Assembly (NCBI RefSeq): GCF_001577835.2
Contig: NC_029519.1
Span: 81,274,842-81,338,841, forward strand
DNA: 64,000 nt
From: Coturnix japonica
Lineage: Eukaryota > Chordata > Aves > Galliformes > Phasianidae
Direction: 5' to 3'
Part shown: one piece after another, positions 1-11,897 of the stretch
Position numbering within the stretch: the first letter of the stretch is position 1
How the letters are laid out: every line of letters begins with the position of its first letter
The notes under the pieces: generated by a model
Databases searched by the model: none
What the model was told of the DNA's origin: nothing
What the model saw: only the letters and a program-made list of their open reading frames with translations
Program-made: the position numbers and the translations under genes

Positions 1-368
1 GGGCTGCAGTCCAAAGGGGGAGGGGAGGGAGCGTTTGCTCTGTACTAGCAGGGCTCATCCAACATCTGTATATTTTTGTCTGAGCTAATGAAGTGTGAAT
101 GAGTTTTAGAGCGAGTTGCTCTTTTTTTGAGTAGCCTTGTCCCTAACAATGATTTTCCCAATACACTTCCTCCCAATCTACTTGCTTCTTACAACTGGGG
201 CAGGGCACAATTCAGACCCACACAGACCCAGAGCCTGGACCTTAATGGGGCATTTCTACCCTTGTCCTTCCATCCCACCACCAAGACCAGCCCCCATTCC
301 TTCTCTGCAGCCATCACCATCCATTTTAACAGTACAAACAACACAGCCCCAGTTCTCACCAGTCTCGG
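1..368. other. Left-edge intergenic sequence, nothing recognised
   Basis: No exon, repeat or RNA gene could be supported here. By human synteny the next gene to the left would be PRADC1, converging on SMYD5, but no plus-strand AATAAA or recognisable coding segment is visible. Confidence 0.4.
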
Positions 369-374
369 TTTATT
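369..374 (-). terminator. SMYD5: Candidate SMYD5 poly(A) signal (AATAAA on minus strand)
   Basis: The plus strand reads TTTATT, which is AATAAA on the minus strand. It is the first canonical signal noticed downstream of the SMYD5 stop and would give a 3' UTR of about 1.3 kb. Cleavage would be expected near 345-360. No transcript evidence was available. Confidence 0.5.
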
Positions 375-1421
375 ACGAACACTGAAGGGCACGTGGCCCT
401 GGGACACCTGAGGCTGGGGACAAGCAGCGGGGTGCAGGGCTGGCAGTGATGGTCACGTCAGAGGTGCCCATCCACAGCATCACCTTCATTCCCACAATCC
501 AAACACCACGGGCTTGAGGGAAATGTGGCAGAAAAGCAGCTCCCTAAACCCCATGGGGGGAAAAAAAATACCCCAGGTGCTTCCCCAGTCTGTCATTTGG
601 AGCTGTTCTCTCCCTCCAGCTGGGCAATGCACACCCCCAGAGCTGCTCACAACAGTGCTGGGTTGGTGATGCTTGGCTGGCAGTGACAAGTCCATGCTGG
701 GTGCTGTGGACGGACAAACTGCTTCACACGTGGAAGCACGACGGCTGCCACTCACAAATGTCCTTTCAATGCAGCCCAAGGCTGGAAAGTTCACTCTCTG
801 CAAAACCCAAAACAGTTCTTGGGATTTGGAGGTGGTTTTGCTTATGAAATGTTATAGCCTGTGTCAGGTTCGTGCTAGTAACGTGGCACTTCCTCCTCCC
901 CAAACAGCCCCTTGGGGCTTTATATCATATCAAGGATAAAACTGAGGCAGGAGAGAGATCCCTGCAGGGTCAGCCCCTCTCTCCCTGCTGGTCTCTGGCA
1001 TCTGAGCAACCCCTGAGGCATCTCTGTCCCCCCTGCGATATCGTTCTGACCCTCACTTGCTGCTCACCAAGTCAAGGCATGGAATGGAGTATATATAAGG
1101 ACCCCAGCTCCTTGGTGTGTAGATAGTGCTAATATAGACATTAAATAGTACCCCTCGTGCACAAACACACGTACACACACGTATTCCCCTCATCCCTGCA
1201 GGGTAGGAAAGAACATGCTACTCCGCACCCATGGCCAGCACTGACACAGGAGGAGCCTTGGAGGTGGCCACAATATGACCATCACCACATCCCCTACCCC
1301 AGCCCAGGGCCCCTCTCTCCTTCAGCTTCCCCTGCAAGCACCAGCTGGCCCCATAGGGTCTGGGATATGGCAAGGGGGCTGCTGGCTCACAGCCTCACAA
1401 GGGAGAAATGGATGGGCTGGT

Positions 1422-1457
<36 letters not shown>

Positions 1458-1643
1458 CACAAGGGCAGGTGGAAGCAGGGCCTGCCTCCAGCTCCCCCCA
1501 CTGCCCCACTCTGCCAGACCTCTGCCAGCACACAGCCTCCCACCCGACCCCACAACACAACCCTGTTTCTAGTATTAAAGCTGCTGCCTCTGGGAGGACC
1601 CCACGGTCCCATCCCATCCCTTTACTCTCGCCCAAGGCCAAGA
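375..1643 (-). other. SMYD5: Probable SMYD5 3' UTR
   Basis: Non-coding stretch between the SMYD5 stop codon and the first minus-strand AATAAA. It holds a short AC dinucleotide repeat and no CR1 copy. The extent is inferred from the poly(A) signal only. Confidence 0.5.
1424..1454. repeat. AC dinucleotide microsatellite
   Basis: About 15 uninterrupted AC units, read directly. It lies in the probable SMYD5 3' UTR and is a likely length-polymorphic site. Confidence 0.95.
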
Positions 1644-4600
1644 TCAAACATCGGTCATCTCATCCTCCAGCTCAGCATCATCTGTCTCCCCTTCAGCCTC
1701 CTCCTCTTCATCTGATGTCACATCGGGGTCGTCGGCTTGTGCTAGGCACTTGGGACATGAGCAGGTAAACAAGTAGTTCTCCCTGCAAAGAGGGTCAGGA
1801 AAAAGTGTAAGGGAGTTGAGACAGGCACAACTCAGACTTGATGCTCAGGAGAGGTGGAAGTTGTCAGATTAGAGGGGGGAGTGGGGGAGATTCTCCACCC
1901 CACAGGTACAACTGGACATCAGCATGGTGACCATTAGCAGAAGGATGGAGAAGGAAAAGGAAGGTGGTGAGGACAGCAACGGTTTGCCAAGTCCAAAGAA
2001 GGGACCAAATGAGCTGCAGCCCACGAAGGGAGCACATAAACAGGAGGAGGAATGGCTGGTTATGAGGGTGGACAGTGATAGGACAAGGGGGGATGGTTTG
2101 AAACTGAGACAGGGAAGGTTTAGGTTGGATATTAGGAGAAAGTTTTTCACTCAGAGGGTGGTGACACACTGGAACAGGTTGCCCAAGGAGGCTGTGGATG
2201 CCCCATCCCTGCAGGCATTCAAGGCCAGGCTGGATGTGGCTCTGGGCAGCCTGGTCTGCTAGTTGGAGACCCTGCACATAGCAGGGGGTTGAAACCAGAT
2301 GATCATTGTGGTCCTTTTCAACCCAGGCCATTCTATGATTCTATGATAAGAGGACACCAGGGAGCCCTGGGCTTACTCGGAGATAAGTGTGATAATAGCA
2401 CAGGCGAAGCTGCACATACAGACTGCCACAAGCACACCAGCCAGCTCACAGCCACATGGCAGGGCCCTTAACAGAGAACCCAAGCTGTGACTGGAGGTGT
2501 GTGTGATCCCCCCATGTCCATCCAAACAGCTCCTGTACCTGAGTATCTTGTTGCGGCTGTGTCTGCTCCGTTCCCTCTGACAGCAGTCCAAATAACTGAT
2601 GCAGATTTCCTATAAGCAAAGAGAAAGAGGCCAGACTGAGAGCTTCTTCCTATGAACCCAAAGCAGCAGTTTGTACTGGCCTCCCCCCAAAAGACAAGTG
2701 GAAACATAGAGTGTGGCAACTCCCACATAGAATAAGGTATGAATCCACCAGAGCTAGGCAAAAATTAATGCAAGAGGCAGAAGCTACAGGGCTGGGAACG
2801 TGCTATGCTAAGGTATGATGTCACCTCAGGTTCACCTGCACCCCTGTGCCTCACCTCTCCTGCTTCAATGTCCTCCAGAGCAGTCAGATGCAAGAGGAAG
2901 TTGTTGTCTGGGAAGGATGTCTCAGCGTTGGGGATGCAGCTGTGGTTACCTAAAAGGAAGAGAGAGTAAAGCTGCTAAACGTCACTGGGCAAACTCTGCT
3001 TTTTAGCTAGTGGTGGACAGGGGCATGCAGGAGCCAGCAGCTCCAGCTGGGAGGGCGATGGTCTGGATAAGGGTATGGCAGCACAATGCTCAGCCACACC
3101 ATCTGCAGTAGGAGCAACAGCACTGCACTTTCCACTCACACTGGGGACTACAGAGTCCCAGGTCCCCTGCAGAACAAGGTGCAGGGTCAGAGCTCTCCAA
3201 ACACAAATAAAACAACACTCAGGGAGACAAAGTTGTCTTGGATCAACCCCTGGGGTGCTCAGCATCATCCCATGCCCTTGTGTGTCCAAAGAAGGGCGCA
3301 CAGAGTAACACTGCTCCCTCACTTTCCTGCTCTCACAGCAGCCCATGTCCAGACCCCACAGTGCTGAGAACACTTTGGAGTGACAGAAGGCAGCTCTGAG
3401 TGCTGGGTCAACCTCTCCCACATTCTAACAGCCCCGATAAGAAAGGCTCCTCCCTTGCCTTAATGGCTCATTCAGCTCCATCACACACAGACAAGGCAGG
3501 AGACTGTCTCTTCACTAATTGCACATAAAGTTCCTGGAGCTCACATTACATCTAAGACCATTCAAGCTAGGACTGACCATTCCATGGATAGGCCAGATGC
3601 CAGGAAACAATGAGAGAGCAACCAGGCCCCAGGACAGCAGCAATCCCATCCCAATTCACCAATCCCATCATGCCCACTGATGGGAAGCATAAGCCCACTT
3701 TGCCAGAGCCTATTAGGAATTGTTCAAGTTGGAAGGGACCCTTAAAGGCCATCTAGTCCAACTCCTTGCAGTGAACAGGAACATCTGCTGCTCCATCATC
3801 TAGCCTGACCTTGAATATATCCAAGGACAAGGCATCCACCACCTCCCTGGGTGACCTGTTACAGTGCCTAGAGGTGAGCTTATCTAGAACAGCACAACTC
3901 CCACCTCTCTATCAGCTTTCCTCCCAGTCCTTGTGTTACTTACAGCAGCTCTGAAGCATGTAGAGACCTGACCCCTCACAGTTGAGGAACTCTCCAGATT
4001 CTGCAATACAGAGAAGGGTTAAAGTGAGGGTTAAAGCTGTGCATGAGTTTTTCTGGCTCTCCCAGGCATTCAGCTCAGTGCATGTACTGAGAGTCACCCA
4101 TCAGTGCAGAGCACACTCAGACAGCACCGCTCTGGGGTTTGTGTGGAGAACCCTCTGCTGGAGGGTCACTTCCAACACACCTTTCCCTTCCCACTGGGAG
4201 GGATGGAGAGCATGAAGATTTGCACTCCTTGTTCAAGCACACACTCCCTGGCCTGTCTCTGTAACTCATCCAAACAAACAAATGCTACAAGTCTTTGAAC
4301 ACTGGCTATAAATGGTATTTTTATGGACAGGATCCCCCTCACATAAGCCTTCCAGCTGCCTGATGCTACCTACAGCCACAGCAGAGCCTTACCCTTCTCA
4401 ATGTCCTTGTAGAGCTGGTCAATGAAGGCGTCCAGCTCCTCTCGTTGCAGCATGGGGAGATCCAGAGCATCACAAGCATGTACCCACTGGCTCAGGGAGC
4501 TATGGGAACGTAAAGGACACCATTACAGCCCCACAGTGCTACCAGTACACAGTGGGAGCTAAGGGTTAAACCCAGGGGCTTCAAGTGGCCAAAGTCTGTC

Positions 4601-7600
4601 AGAGGGATGCCAAAGGGTTGGATACTGCTGAAATAAAAGACTGCTTCACCCAGAAAGCCCCATTACCTGGTTCCTATGCCTTGGCCATTGGTCCCAACGA
4701 GAGCAAAGAGAGATCGAAAGCCTTCTGGTGTGAACCACTGCAGAAGGGAGATCAGAAATCAGCTGAGCTCAGGCCAATCTGCGGCAGAACTCCAGTCTAC
4801 ATGCACCTCAAACCCCACAAGGAGCTTTAGAATCACAAGGTTGGAAAGGACCTATAAGATCATCTTTGGGGGAAGCAAGAAATGGACAGAATCCCAGGAA
4901 AGCTCTGGCCTTAGGGGCAGACATAACCCAAAAGGACTGGCACCCAACACAAGGTCCCACTTCTCCTGGTTCAACTCACCCTGCTGAGTTGTTCGTCATA
5001 AAGGGCTTCAGTGAAGAGCAAACGCAGCAGCTCCAGCTGGCCCTGGCAGAACACAGCAACACCATCAGGGTGGACAGACACTGCTGGGAGTCAGACCCAG
5101 GCTGATAGCCAAGCCCAGCACAGGCCAGAAGGTTCAGAAGTCAAACTCCCAGTCCTTCTCTGCAAGGCTGGGGGCTGTTGCCCTTAAAGCAGTGATAAGA
5201 CACCCATTTTAGCAGCAAAATCCACCTGCTGAGGTGATACTCCACAGCTAACTAACACCCTGTCCCATTTCCATAGCCGAAGCATCCCCACAACAGGAAG
5301 GAACAGCGTGTTCTGCTGTAGGATTGCAGCCCCAAAGCCCTCTCAGCAGCCCACTTCCTCTCTATCAGCTGAGCTGGCCCCAAACAGGGCTCTGTATCCC
5401 CCTCTGTGCTTGGGATTTCCACTGTCTCCCATTCCAGCTGGGGATGCTGCACCCACGGGCTCATAGATGCGGGCAAGAAGAGGGCAGGTTCAGGGATTCC
5501 CTGCATCCAACGTGTCCAATACTCTTACCTTAAATTTGTCTCCCAGTAGCTTGTGTGCAATCTCCTCCTCTTCGTTTGCTGTCTTACTGCAGAACTGGGA
5601 GAAAGCCTTGATCCACCAGTCCTTGTCTTTAGCCTGAAACAGGAATCAACTGTATTGCATCAACTGAACCAAACATGCTGCACCAATACCTCTTTATTCC
5701 CCAGCCCTCAGAGAGAGAGAAAGGAGAGGATGAGTCCCACTGAGCTCAGACATATTCAGTCTGCCATCAAGAACCATCAGAAGCAGTTGCACAGTAGTGG
5801 CTTATTGGAAGTAAACATTGAGATTGCCAAGGCAAAAAAAAAAACCAACCAGAAATGGAGCCAAAGGAAAGGTTCACTTCTGTCTAATTAATTTGGTATG
5901 GAAAAATGATCTGCTTGGCTCAGGGCATAGATGCATCCTCTGCTGCCTGCTGTCTCTATGGCCAGGGATCATGAGATGTTGACATCTATTCAAGCAGGAA
6001 ATTGCTCTGCCAGACATTGGAGAAGAGATCAGCCCTTGAGAATAACAGCCACAACTGGAAAAGGAAACCACACGCTGGCAGCTGCTGACCCAAACTGCAA
6101 ACCTACCTGTTTGACAGTGGCGACCATCCGGGCCATCAGCATGATGCTGGAAGTCTCCGGTGGATAATGCATGTTTCTGGAGAATAACAAAGGAAAACAT
6201 TGATATCAGTGCTGGTATGGAAATAAAAAAGCTGGAAGGAAGCAGGAGCAGCTGCCATCCCTGTGGGCAGGCCTGCACTCATCTGTCACAGCAAATCAGC
6301 CAGCCCAGCACCACTGCATGGAAACATAGTGCTGCTGGGGGTAAGAAGCTGAGCACCCACCTGGCTGCTCAGAGCATACAATAATTCCCCACTATTCTGC
6401 CAAACTACAGTCCAAAGAACACTAATGGCCCCACACAAAGCCCAAGACTGCAGCAAGAACTGGGCTTTGTGACCAGCTTTGAGGCAGAGATGTCGCTTCT
6501 CCCCTTTGTGCCATTTTAGGATTTGCATGCAGGGACAGCAATTCATGTATCTACAAAGGTGCTGCTTGGCAGATCCTAAGTTGGAGATGGCCCAACTCCA
6601 AAAGGTTGGAGATGTGCAAACATGACAGAATTGAAGGAGCAAGGGGCATGCAGCTTTAGTGCTCTGTAGCCCTTTACTGGGGGACAAATAGGAACTGCTC
6701 AGCCCCAAGTCAAAGCCCCACAACAGCCAACACAAATCCTAGCATGGCTACAGAGCAGAGCAGTATCCCACAGCTTCCACAGCTGTATCACGCAGAGATG
6801 CAAAGCAACAATGGCCCTCAGCCCTGGTCCCAAGCCAGTGTCACCCAGCCTGGGAAAGCCTCTACCTCGGCCTGTAAGCAACAGGTGGGTTGATCCCCTA
6901 CCTCCATGCCTCCTGCAGCTTGTTGAGGGGGTGAGTGGGGTCATCACGGGACGAGCCAAGGCAGAGGACTTGGTGGTACTGCTCCAAAGCAGCCTGCCTG
7001 CACTCAGCACTGCAGTACGTCACCTAGAGCAAAAGGCACAGCACTCAGCGTTGGCTATGGCAGCAGGAAAAGGGCTTCTAGACCCAGCCGAGCCCCAGCT
7101 CTTTAGCAGAAGGAAAAGGCAGCCATCCATCAGAGGGCAGAAAGTCACACCAAAGGCCTAGCTGGATACTACAAAGGAGTCAGTGACCCCAAGGAGATCA
7201 CAGTCCTCCCCGACAGCCCCATACCTGGCAGTGAGGACACTGCTGGTGCAGGTCTTTGCGGATGCTGCACTGTTCCGGGTGAGGCAGCACCAGAGAGCTC
7301 CTCCCCAGCAGTCGCTGGGCATTCTCCTCTGCTGTCTCCAAAGCCCTCAGGCAGTGATCACAGGCTGCAAGCAGAAAACATAACCCCGTGAGACACGTGT
7401 TTAAGGGCCCTATAACACAAGACAAGCATCCCCACACCCCTGTCCTTAAGGGCCATGTGATACAAGCAACAAGTGTCCTCCTTTTGCTGACCTGCAGCAG
7501 AGCTCAGCACACAGCACAGTCTAGGTAGGACAAGGCCCAGCTTGTGTCCAACCCCACTTTTGCCTTTCTTCTCTCCAGGTCTATCTCTCTATCCCCTCCT

Positions 7601-8368
7601 TCTGTCCAAGACCCAAAAGCAAGAAGCACACTGTGCTCGCTCTTCCAGCTGGTTAACAGTGTCCAGAGTAGGGCAATGAAGGCATGAAGGATCTGGAGCA
7701 CAAGGCTTATGGGGAGCAGCTGAGGGGATATGGGATGGAGAAAAGCTCAGTCTGGAGGGGGCCCAGGGGAGACATAACAGCCTGAATGAGGATGGAGTGA
7801 GATATGGGTCATTAAGAGCCACAGGATAAGAGGTGATGGCCTTCAGCTGCACCAGGGGAGGGCCAGGTTGGATATAAGGAATCATTTCTTCTCCATAAGA
7901 GCCATCAGGCAGCGGCACAGCTACCCAATGGAGATACTCCAGAACCGTATGGGGTTTAGCACTGAAAGACCTAACGGGCACAGATGTTGGCTTTGGGGAC
8001 ATTGGGAGCTCTTTTCCAACCCTATAGACTGTATGGAAGCAGCATTACTCAGCCCCAACCCAAAACCCCCCCACATCACCCAGCCCAGCTCACCTCGGTA
8101 GTTATAAAGCGCGTTCCAAAGGAACTGCGACGACACCACCGGCTTCTCCACGAACACCGCCTCCCCTTTGCGGATGCTCCGGGTGGCGAACAACCCCTTC
8201 CCCTACAATGGGACATAAACCCGGCTTTAGGGAGGAGCAGGATGCGGAGCTCCTCACCTTAGCACAGCTCACCTTAGCGCTGCTGATGAACCGAGCTTCG
8301 GCCGCAGCCCCAACACCGGGCCGGGCTCCTATCGCCGCTCCATACACGTCCCCCGCCGCGGCGGCCAT
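1644..8368 (-). CDS. SMYD5: SMYD5, SET and MYND domain lysine methyltransferase (13 coding exons, complete)
   Basis: Exons in transcript order: 8273-8368, 8094-8202, 7225-7364, 6902-7023, 6107-6176, 5529-5633, 4980-5042, 4667-4737, 4393-4499, 3944-4000, 2855-2949, 2539-2609, 1644-1782. All junctions are GT-AG, phases join without a break, and the product is 414 aa against about 418 in human. The start [10 protein letters not shown] was chosen by match to mammalian SMYD5. The split SET domain begins with [14 protein letters not shown]. The MYND-type zinc cluster begins CDHC (exons 3-4). The SET core has NHSCIPNAE and [10 protein letters not shown] (exons 11-12). The post-SET cysteines are CSCPKC, followed by an acidic tail ending EDEMTDV. 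The family methylates lysine; reported targets are histone H4 K20 and ribosomal protein RPL40. Nothing looks broken. A weaker in-frame upstream ATG exists at 8509. Confidence 0.97.
2067..2347 (+). mobile_element. CR1 LINE 3' fragment
   Basis: Ends in the CR1 tail (two copies of ATTCTATG) and reads through the 3' end of ORF2 (frame containing [23 protein letters not shown]). 5'-truncated, as most CR1 copies are. It lies in the last intron of SMYD5. Its 5' edge coincides with an internal-deletion junction also present at 54.95 kb (see findings). Confidence 0.93.
3715..3885 (-). mobile_element. CR1 LINE 3' fragment
   Basis: Begins with a diverged copy of the reverse-complement CR1 end (GTTGGAAGGGACC then CATCTAGTCCAACTCC) and continues into ORF2-derived sequence. 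It sits in SMYD5 intron 10 just before exon 10. Confidence 0.85.
4828..4864 (-). mobile_element. Short CR1 tail fragment
   Basis: Starts AGAATCACAAGGTTGGAAAG, the reverse-complement CR1 3' end, and loses similarity within about 40 bp. Located in SMYD5 intron 7. Confidence 0.7.
7655..8034 (+). mobile_element. CR1 LINE 3' fragment, diverged
   Basis: Similarity to the C-terminal part of CR1 ORF2 and the 3' UTR (GATCTGGAGCACAAGG, then a CTTTTCCAACCCTATAGA end). Lies in SMYD5 intron 2 and stops about 60 bp short of the exon 2 donor. The 5' limit is approximate. Confidence 0.8.
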
Positions 8369-8580
8369 CTTCGGGCGGCGACTATCCACGCTCTGACCTA
8401 CGGGGGCGGGGAGCTCTTCTTCCCCTTCCTCCTCCTCCTCCTCCTCCTCCTCCTCCTCCTCCTGTTCTCCCTCCGCTGCCCGCCTGGAAGATGGCCGCCC
8501 TCCCCACACAGGGTCCGTTCCCGCCGCCCCTCAGCCCACAGGGCGGGCGGCCATTTTGTCTCCCCCACCCCACCACATCT
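8369..8580 (-). promoter_or_regulatory. SMYD5: SMYD5 GC-rich promoter / 5' UTR region
   Basis: GC- and CpG-rich stretch directly upstream of the SMYD5 start codon, with a TCC repeat in the middle and no TATA box seen. It is consistent with a CpG-island housekeeping promoter. The transcription start cannot be set from sequence alone. Confidence 0.6.
8427..8463. repeat. TCC/GGA trinucleotide repeat
   Basis: About 12 nearly perfect TCC units on the plus strand (GGA on the SMYD5 strand). It lies 60-95 bp upstream of the SMYD5 ATG. In the SMYD5 reading frame it would encode a glutamate run if an upstream in-frame ATG at 8509 were used. Confidence 0.95.
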
Positions 8581-9350
8581 ACAGCCCCTTCCCCAATATA
8601 AAAACACCACAAAAAGGCCTCAAATCGGAGCTGTAGCTCTTTCTCAGACAGAATGAGAGCAGCCGGGAGCTCGTTGGTGGCTTTGAGATTGGTTTTATTT
8701 TGTTTTAAGCACCGGTCCATGCGAGAACGCATCGTACCCCTGTGCACCTCCTCAGCGCGCCCCAAACTGCCTTTATTTCCCACAAATAATAACGATAATA
8801 ATTAATAATTTCCCTCCAGCACATTAACACACGCCTTGCTTTTCCCCGGAAACGCTTAAAATCCACGCAAACACCGAGTTTAGCGGTATTCCATCACTCT
8901 CTCATTCACGCTTGCTTGCCTTCATCCCAGATCTGCCTTGGGATGTGTATGGCAAAGAGGGATGTTATTAATTAACGTTGGGGTGTTTTGGAGGCACTAG
9001 GTGTCACTGCCGGCACGATTTAAGAACAAATCTTGGTGGGGGTTTTATTCCCTGTAAGGTCCTACAGGGAGCGCTGCTCTGCTGGGCCATCCCGTCCATC
9101 CTACAGCCGGTCCTTTTTAATCGAAGTTTTCATCACTTTTTCACCTAACAGCAGGAAAACGCATTAAAACCACATCGCATCCCCTTTTTTTGTAAGGTTT
9201 GGGTGCAAAGGTGCAGCGTGGAGCATCAGGATGAGCCGCGGCACAAACGCTTCTGCCTGCCATAAAGCCTTGTGGCAATTCTTGTTATAAATATAGGGTG
9301 AATTCTGCTGGAAATGGGCAAAATAAATGTATCGTGTTGTACTTAACCAG
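8581..9350. other. Gene-free spacer
   Basis: AT-richer intergenic sequence between SMYD5 and the first Not gene. Several TTTATT and TTAAT motifs are present, but no exon, repeat family or RNA gene was recognised. Confidence 0.5.
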
Positions 9351-9351
9351 C

Positions 9352-9440
9352 AGTCAGGTGCTGGTACAGGCTGCCCAGGGAATGGCATTGGCCCTTGGGA
9401 TGCTCCAGAGACATGGAGATGTGGCACGTGGGGACAGCCA
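9352..9440 (+). mobile_element. Degenerate CR1 fragment
   Basis: Matches the CR1 segment that reads GGCTGCCCAGGGAA followed by GATGCTCCAGAGACATGG, ending near GATGTGGCACGTGG. No tail is present, so it is an internal piece. Confidence 0.6.
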
Positions 9441-9565
9441 GGTGATGCTGAGCCCTGCTTCCCTTACCCAATCTCATCTTCCATCTTAAATGTGCTGTTT
9501 CTTTCTTTATTAAGAAGCAAAGCAAATAAAGAAGCGACACTTGGCAAGGAGGAAGAAAGCAACAT

Positions 9566-9766
9566 CTAGTTTTTCAGTCAGAGGATGGTGATGCAATGGA
9601 ACATGTTGCCCAAAGGAGGCTGTGGATGACCCATCCCTGCAGGCATTCAAGGCCAGGCTGGATGGGCAGCCTGGGCTGCTGGTTGGTGACCCTGCACATA
9701 GCAGGGGGTTGAAACCAGATGATTATTGTGGGCCTTTTCAACCCAAGCCATTCTATGATTCTATGG
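9566..9766 (+). mobile_element. CR1 LINE 3' fragment with tail
   Basis: Closely resembles the copy at 2067-2347, including the GCAGGGGGTTGAAACCAGAT segment, and ends in ATTCTATGATTCTATGG. It lies about 370 bp downstream of the first Not gene's stop and may be part of its 3' UTR. Confidence 0.93.
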
Positions 9767-10133
9767 GGTCAGAAAGAGACATGCGAGTTATCCTGAGCTC
9801 ATGGGAGCTGCAGTGTGTGGTTGCAGATGTCCTCGCCAAGCTCTCTAGGTGCTGCTTCCCACTGCACTGCACTGTATAACAAGGAAAGAAGGGAGCAGCT
9901 GCTGTCTGGGCCAGGACCAGCACATCTGGATGAGGGCAGGGGGCCGTCTGACGCAGCAGAGGTGTTGGAGAGCTGCTGGTTTATAACAGCCCCGGTCCCT
10001 GCACCTCTGAGAGCCCCTTGTTCCCTGTGCACACCGTGGTGAAGTAAGGCAGAAACACACTGAGCTCTCAAAGGCCTCCATCAGGCAGGCATGGCTGCAA
10101 AAACAACAGTGGCAGCTGCATCCCATCAGCTGC

Positions 10134-11864
10134 TCAAAGCTCAACATCCACTGTGTCCTCTTCATGCTCCTTGGCATCCGTGGGGCCAGCAGAGGTGGGT
10201 TCTATCACCCCAAACTGTGACAGCTTTGCTTTCTTCTGCTCCATGCTCTGCTTCCTCCACTTGATCCTCCGGTTTTGGAACCAGACTTTCACCTAGCAAG
10301 GAAATGGTCTTTAGAAACAGACTGGGAGGAGCAGGAAAGATTCAGATCCTGCATCATGCAAGGCCTCATTCTGCACAAATATAAGAATACCTTAATTTAA
10401 GGTATGCATCTGATGCACTCTGCATCAGTTCCTGCTTCACAAAGGAGGAATCCCCACCAGCTGACCCCAGATCCCATCTCATTGCAGCCATGCTCAGCTC
10501 CCCCATCCCTTACCTGGGTCTCTGTGAGATGCAACGTTGCAGCCAGGTCCACTCTCTCTGTGCCCACCATGTATTGCTGCTTGAGGAACTCTTGCTCCAG
10601 CCTCTCCAGCTGCTCTGGTTTGAAGACTGTGCGGACCCTCTTCATTTTGCAGGGTCCTCTGGATCTCCATGGCACAGCAGGGCCCAGCGGGTCAGCCCCT
10701 GTGCAGTGAGACAACTCCAAACCTGCATGTAAGAAGCAGGGATTTAAGGGGTCTGAGTGGTTGAGGCCATTCCTCCAGCCCTATTGAAGTGTTAAGCCCA
10801 ACTTACATGGGCTCAGGCTGGGGGAGCTCTGCCCATGCTCAGCCTGCACCAGGGAGGAGGATGCTGAAGCTGGTGATGAAGGAGAGCTGTTCCCAAAGGG
10901 AAAGGGGATCTTCAGCCCCAGCTCCTTAGGAAAACCATCATCTCCCTTTCCTGGTCCCTCCATAGGTTGAATGGCCCAACCCTTTCCTTTTATGCAGGAG
11001 TGACTTTGGAGCTGCTCTTTGCCTCTAGCGCAGCCCTCTATCTAGTTGTGACCTGATGATAACAATAATTAGCTCATTAACAAACAGCTGTCACGGGACC
11101 CTGCTGGCCCCAGACTAAGAGCAGCGCTGCTGAGTTGTCACAGACACCGTGACCCACTTCATTGCGTTAATTAAGGTAGAAGTTCTACACGTGCTTAACG
11201 ATTTGTGGGCTGGAGACCTGACAGCTTAACAATCCTAATTGCAACTATTTTCAGCTCTCAGATCATTTTACCAGTCACACTTCCCTCCCCCCCCAGTTTT
11301 GATACTTGGATTCCAGTGAGTGTGATTTCTAACGTGACTTACTTTGTGGATAGAGATAAGGAAATTAACTGTATGTCCCTATCTTTATATCCAATATACT
11401 ACATATACAGCTGTACGGATGCTGGCTGATAAAGGAAGTAAGGCATTAAATAGCTGTGCTATATATCTTAAAAAGACCAAGAGTAACAATTATCTCTGGT
11501 CTCTGAATATTGCAGCTCTCAAACCAGACCAGAGCTCCCCATACAGTCGCCAGCTGTGCTGTGCAGCGGGTTTTACTCCGAATGCTAAAAAGAGACTTAA
11601 TTTTAATGGGAATAAGCACATTTTTCGGTCAGCCCATCCATTCCAAATTGCGGGGCTCTCCCACCCCCCGCGCAGCCCCGCACCCCGAGCCCGGCGCTCA
11701 CCTCCTCCCCAACGGCAGCCCCAGCTCCAGGCTCCCGGCCCCGCTATGGGGAAAGGGATATAGGGAAAAGGGATATAGGGCTGCGGGCCGGGGGCTGCGG
11801 GGCCGGGCCGCTGGGGTTCGGCGAGGAGAGCGTCGATGTGGAAGGGGGTCTTAGGGGGCTGCAT
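10134..11864 (-). CDS. NOTO: Not-family homeobox gene, first tandem copy (eh1-bearing)
   Basis: Exons: 11702-11864, 10514-10722, 10134-10292; all GT-AG, phases 1 and 0, 176 aa. The N-terminus carries [12 protein letters not shown], an eh1-like Groucho-binding motif that aligns with SPFSVEAILARP of human NOTO. A tandem YIPFP pair follows. Exon 2 opens LELSHCTG, matching LELAHCSG in human NOTO. The homeodomain covers about residues 81-140, with Gln50 and Asn51 in [12 protein letters not shown]. The tail is acidic and ends EEDTVDVEL. Not proteins are transcriptional repressors needed for node, notochord and node-cilia development. A second Not gene lies about 7 kb upstream on the same strand; together they fit the chick CNOT1/CNOT2 cluster. 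Which name belongs to which copy was not decided. The start was chosen for the eh1 motif and a TATA box 34-39 bp upstream. Confidence 0.92.
10807..10963 (-). CDS. NOTO: Candidate alternative first exon of the first Not gene
   Basis: Open from ATG at 10963 for 52 codons, ending at a strong donor (T|GTAAGT) in phase 1, exactly the phase needed for exon 2. The product would begin [10 protein letters not shown], lack the eh1 motif, and include KIPFPFG, which recalls the YIPFP pair of the main exon 1. A TATA-like ATAAAAGG begins 30 bp upstream of the ATG, so transcription would start almost at the ATG. No good acceptor precedes it, so it would have to be a first exon. It may be non-functional. Confidence 0.35.
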
Positions 11865-11897
11865 GACCGCCTGGGTGCTGTTGGCCGGCCCGACTGC

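Noticed and set aside
1-368. PRADC1 3' end, expected from synteny
   Set aside because: No coding similarity or plus-strand poly(A) signal could be identified in the available sequence.
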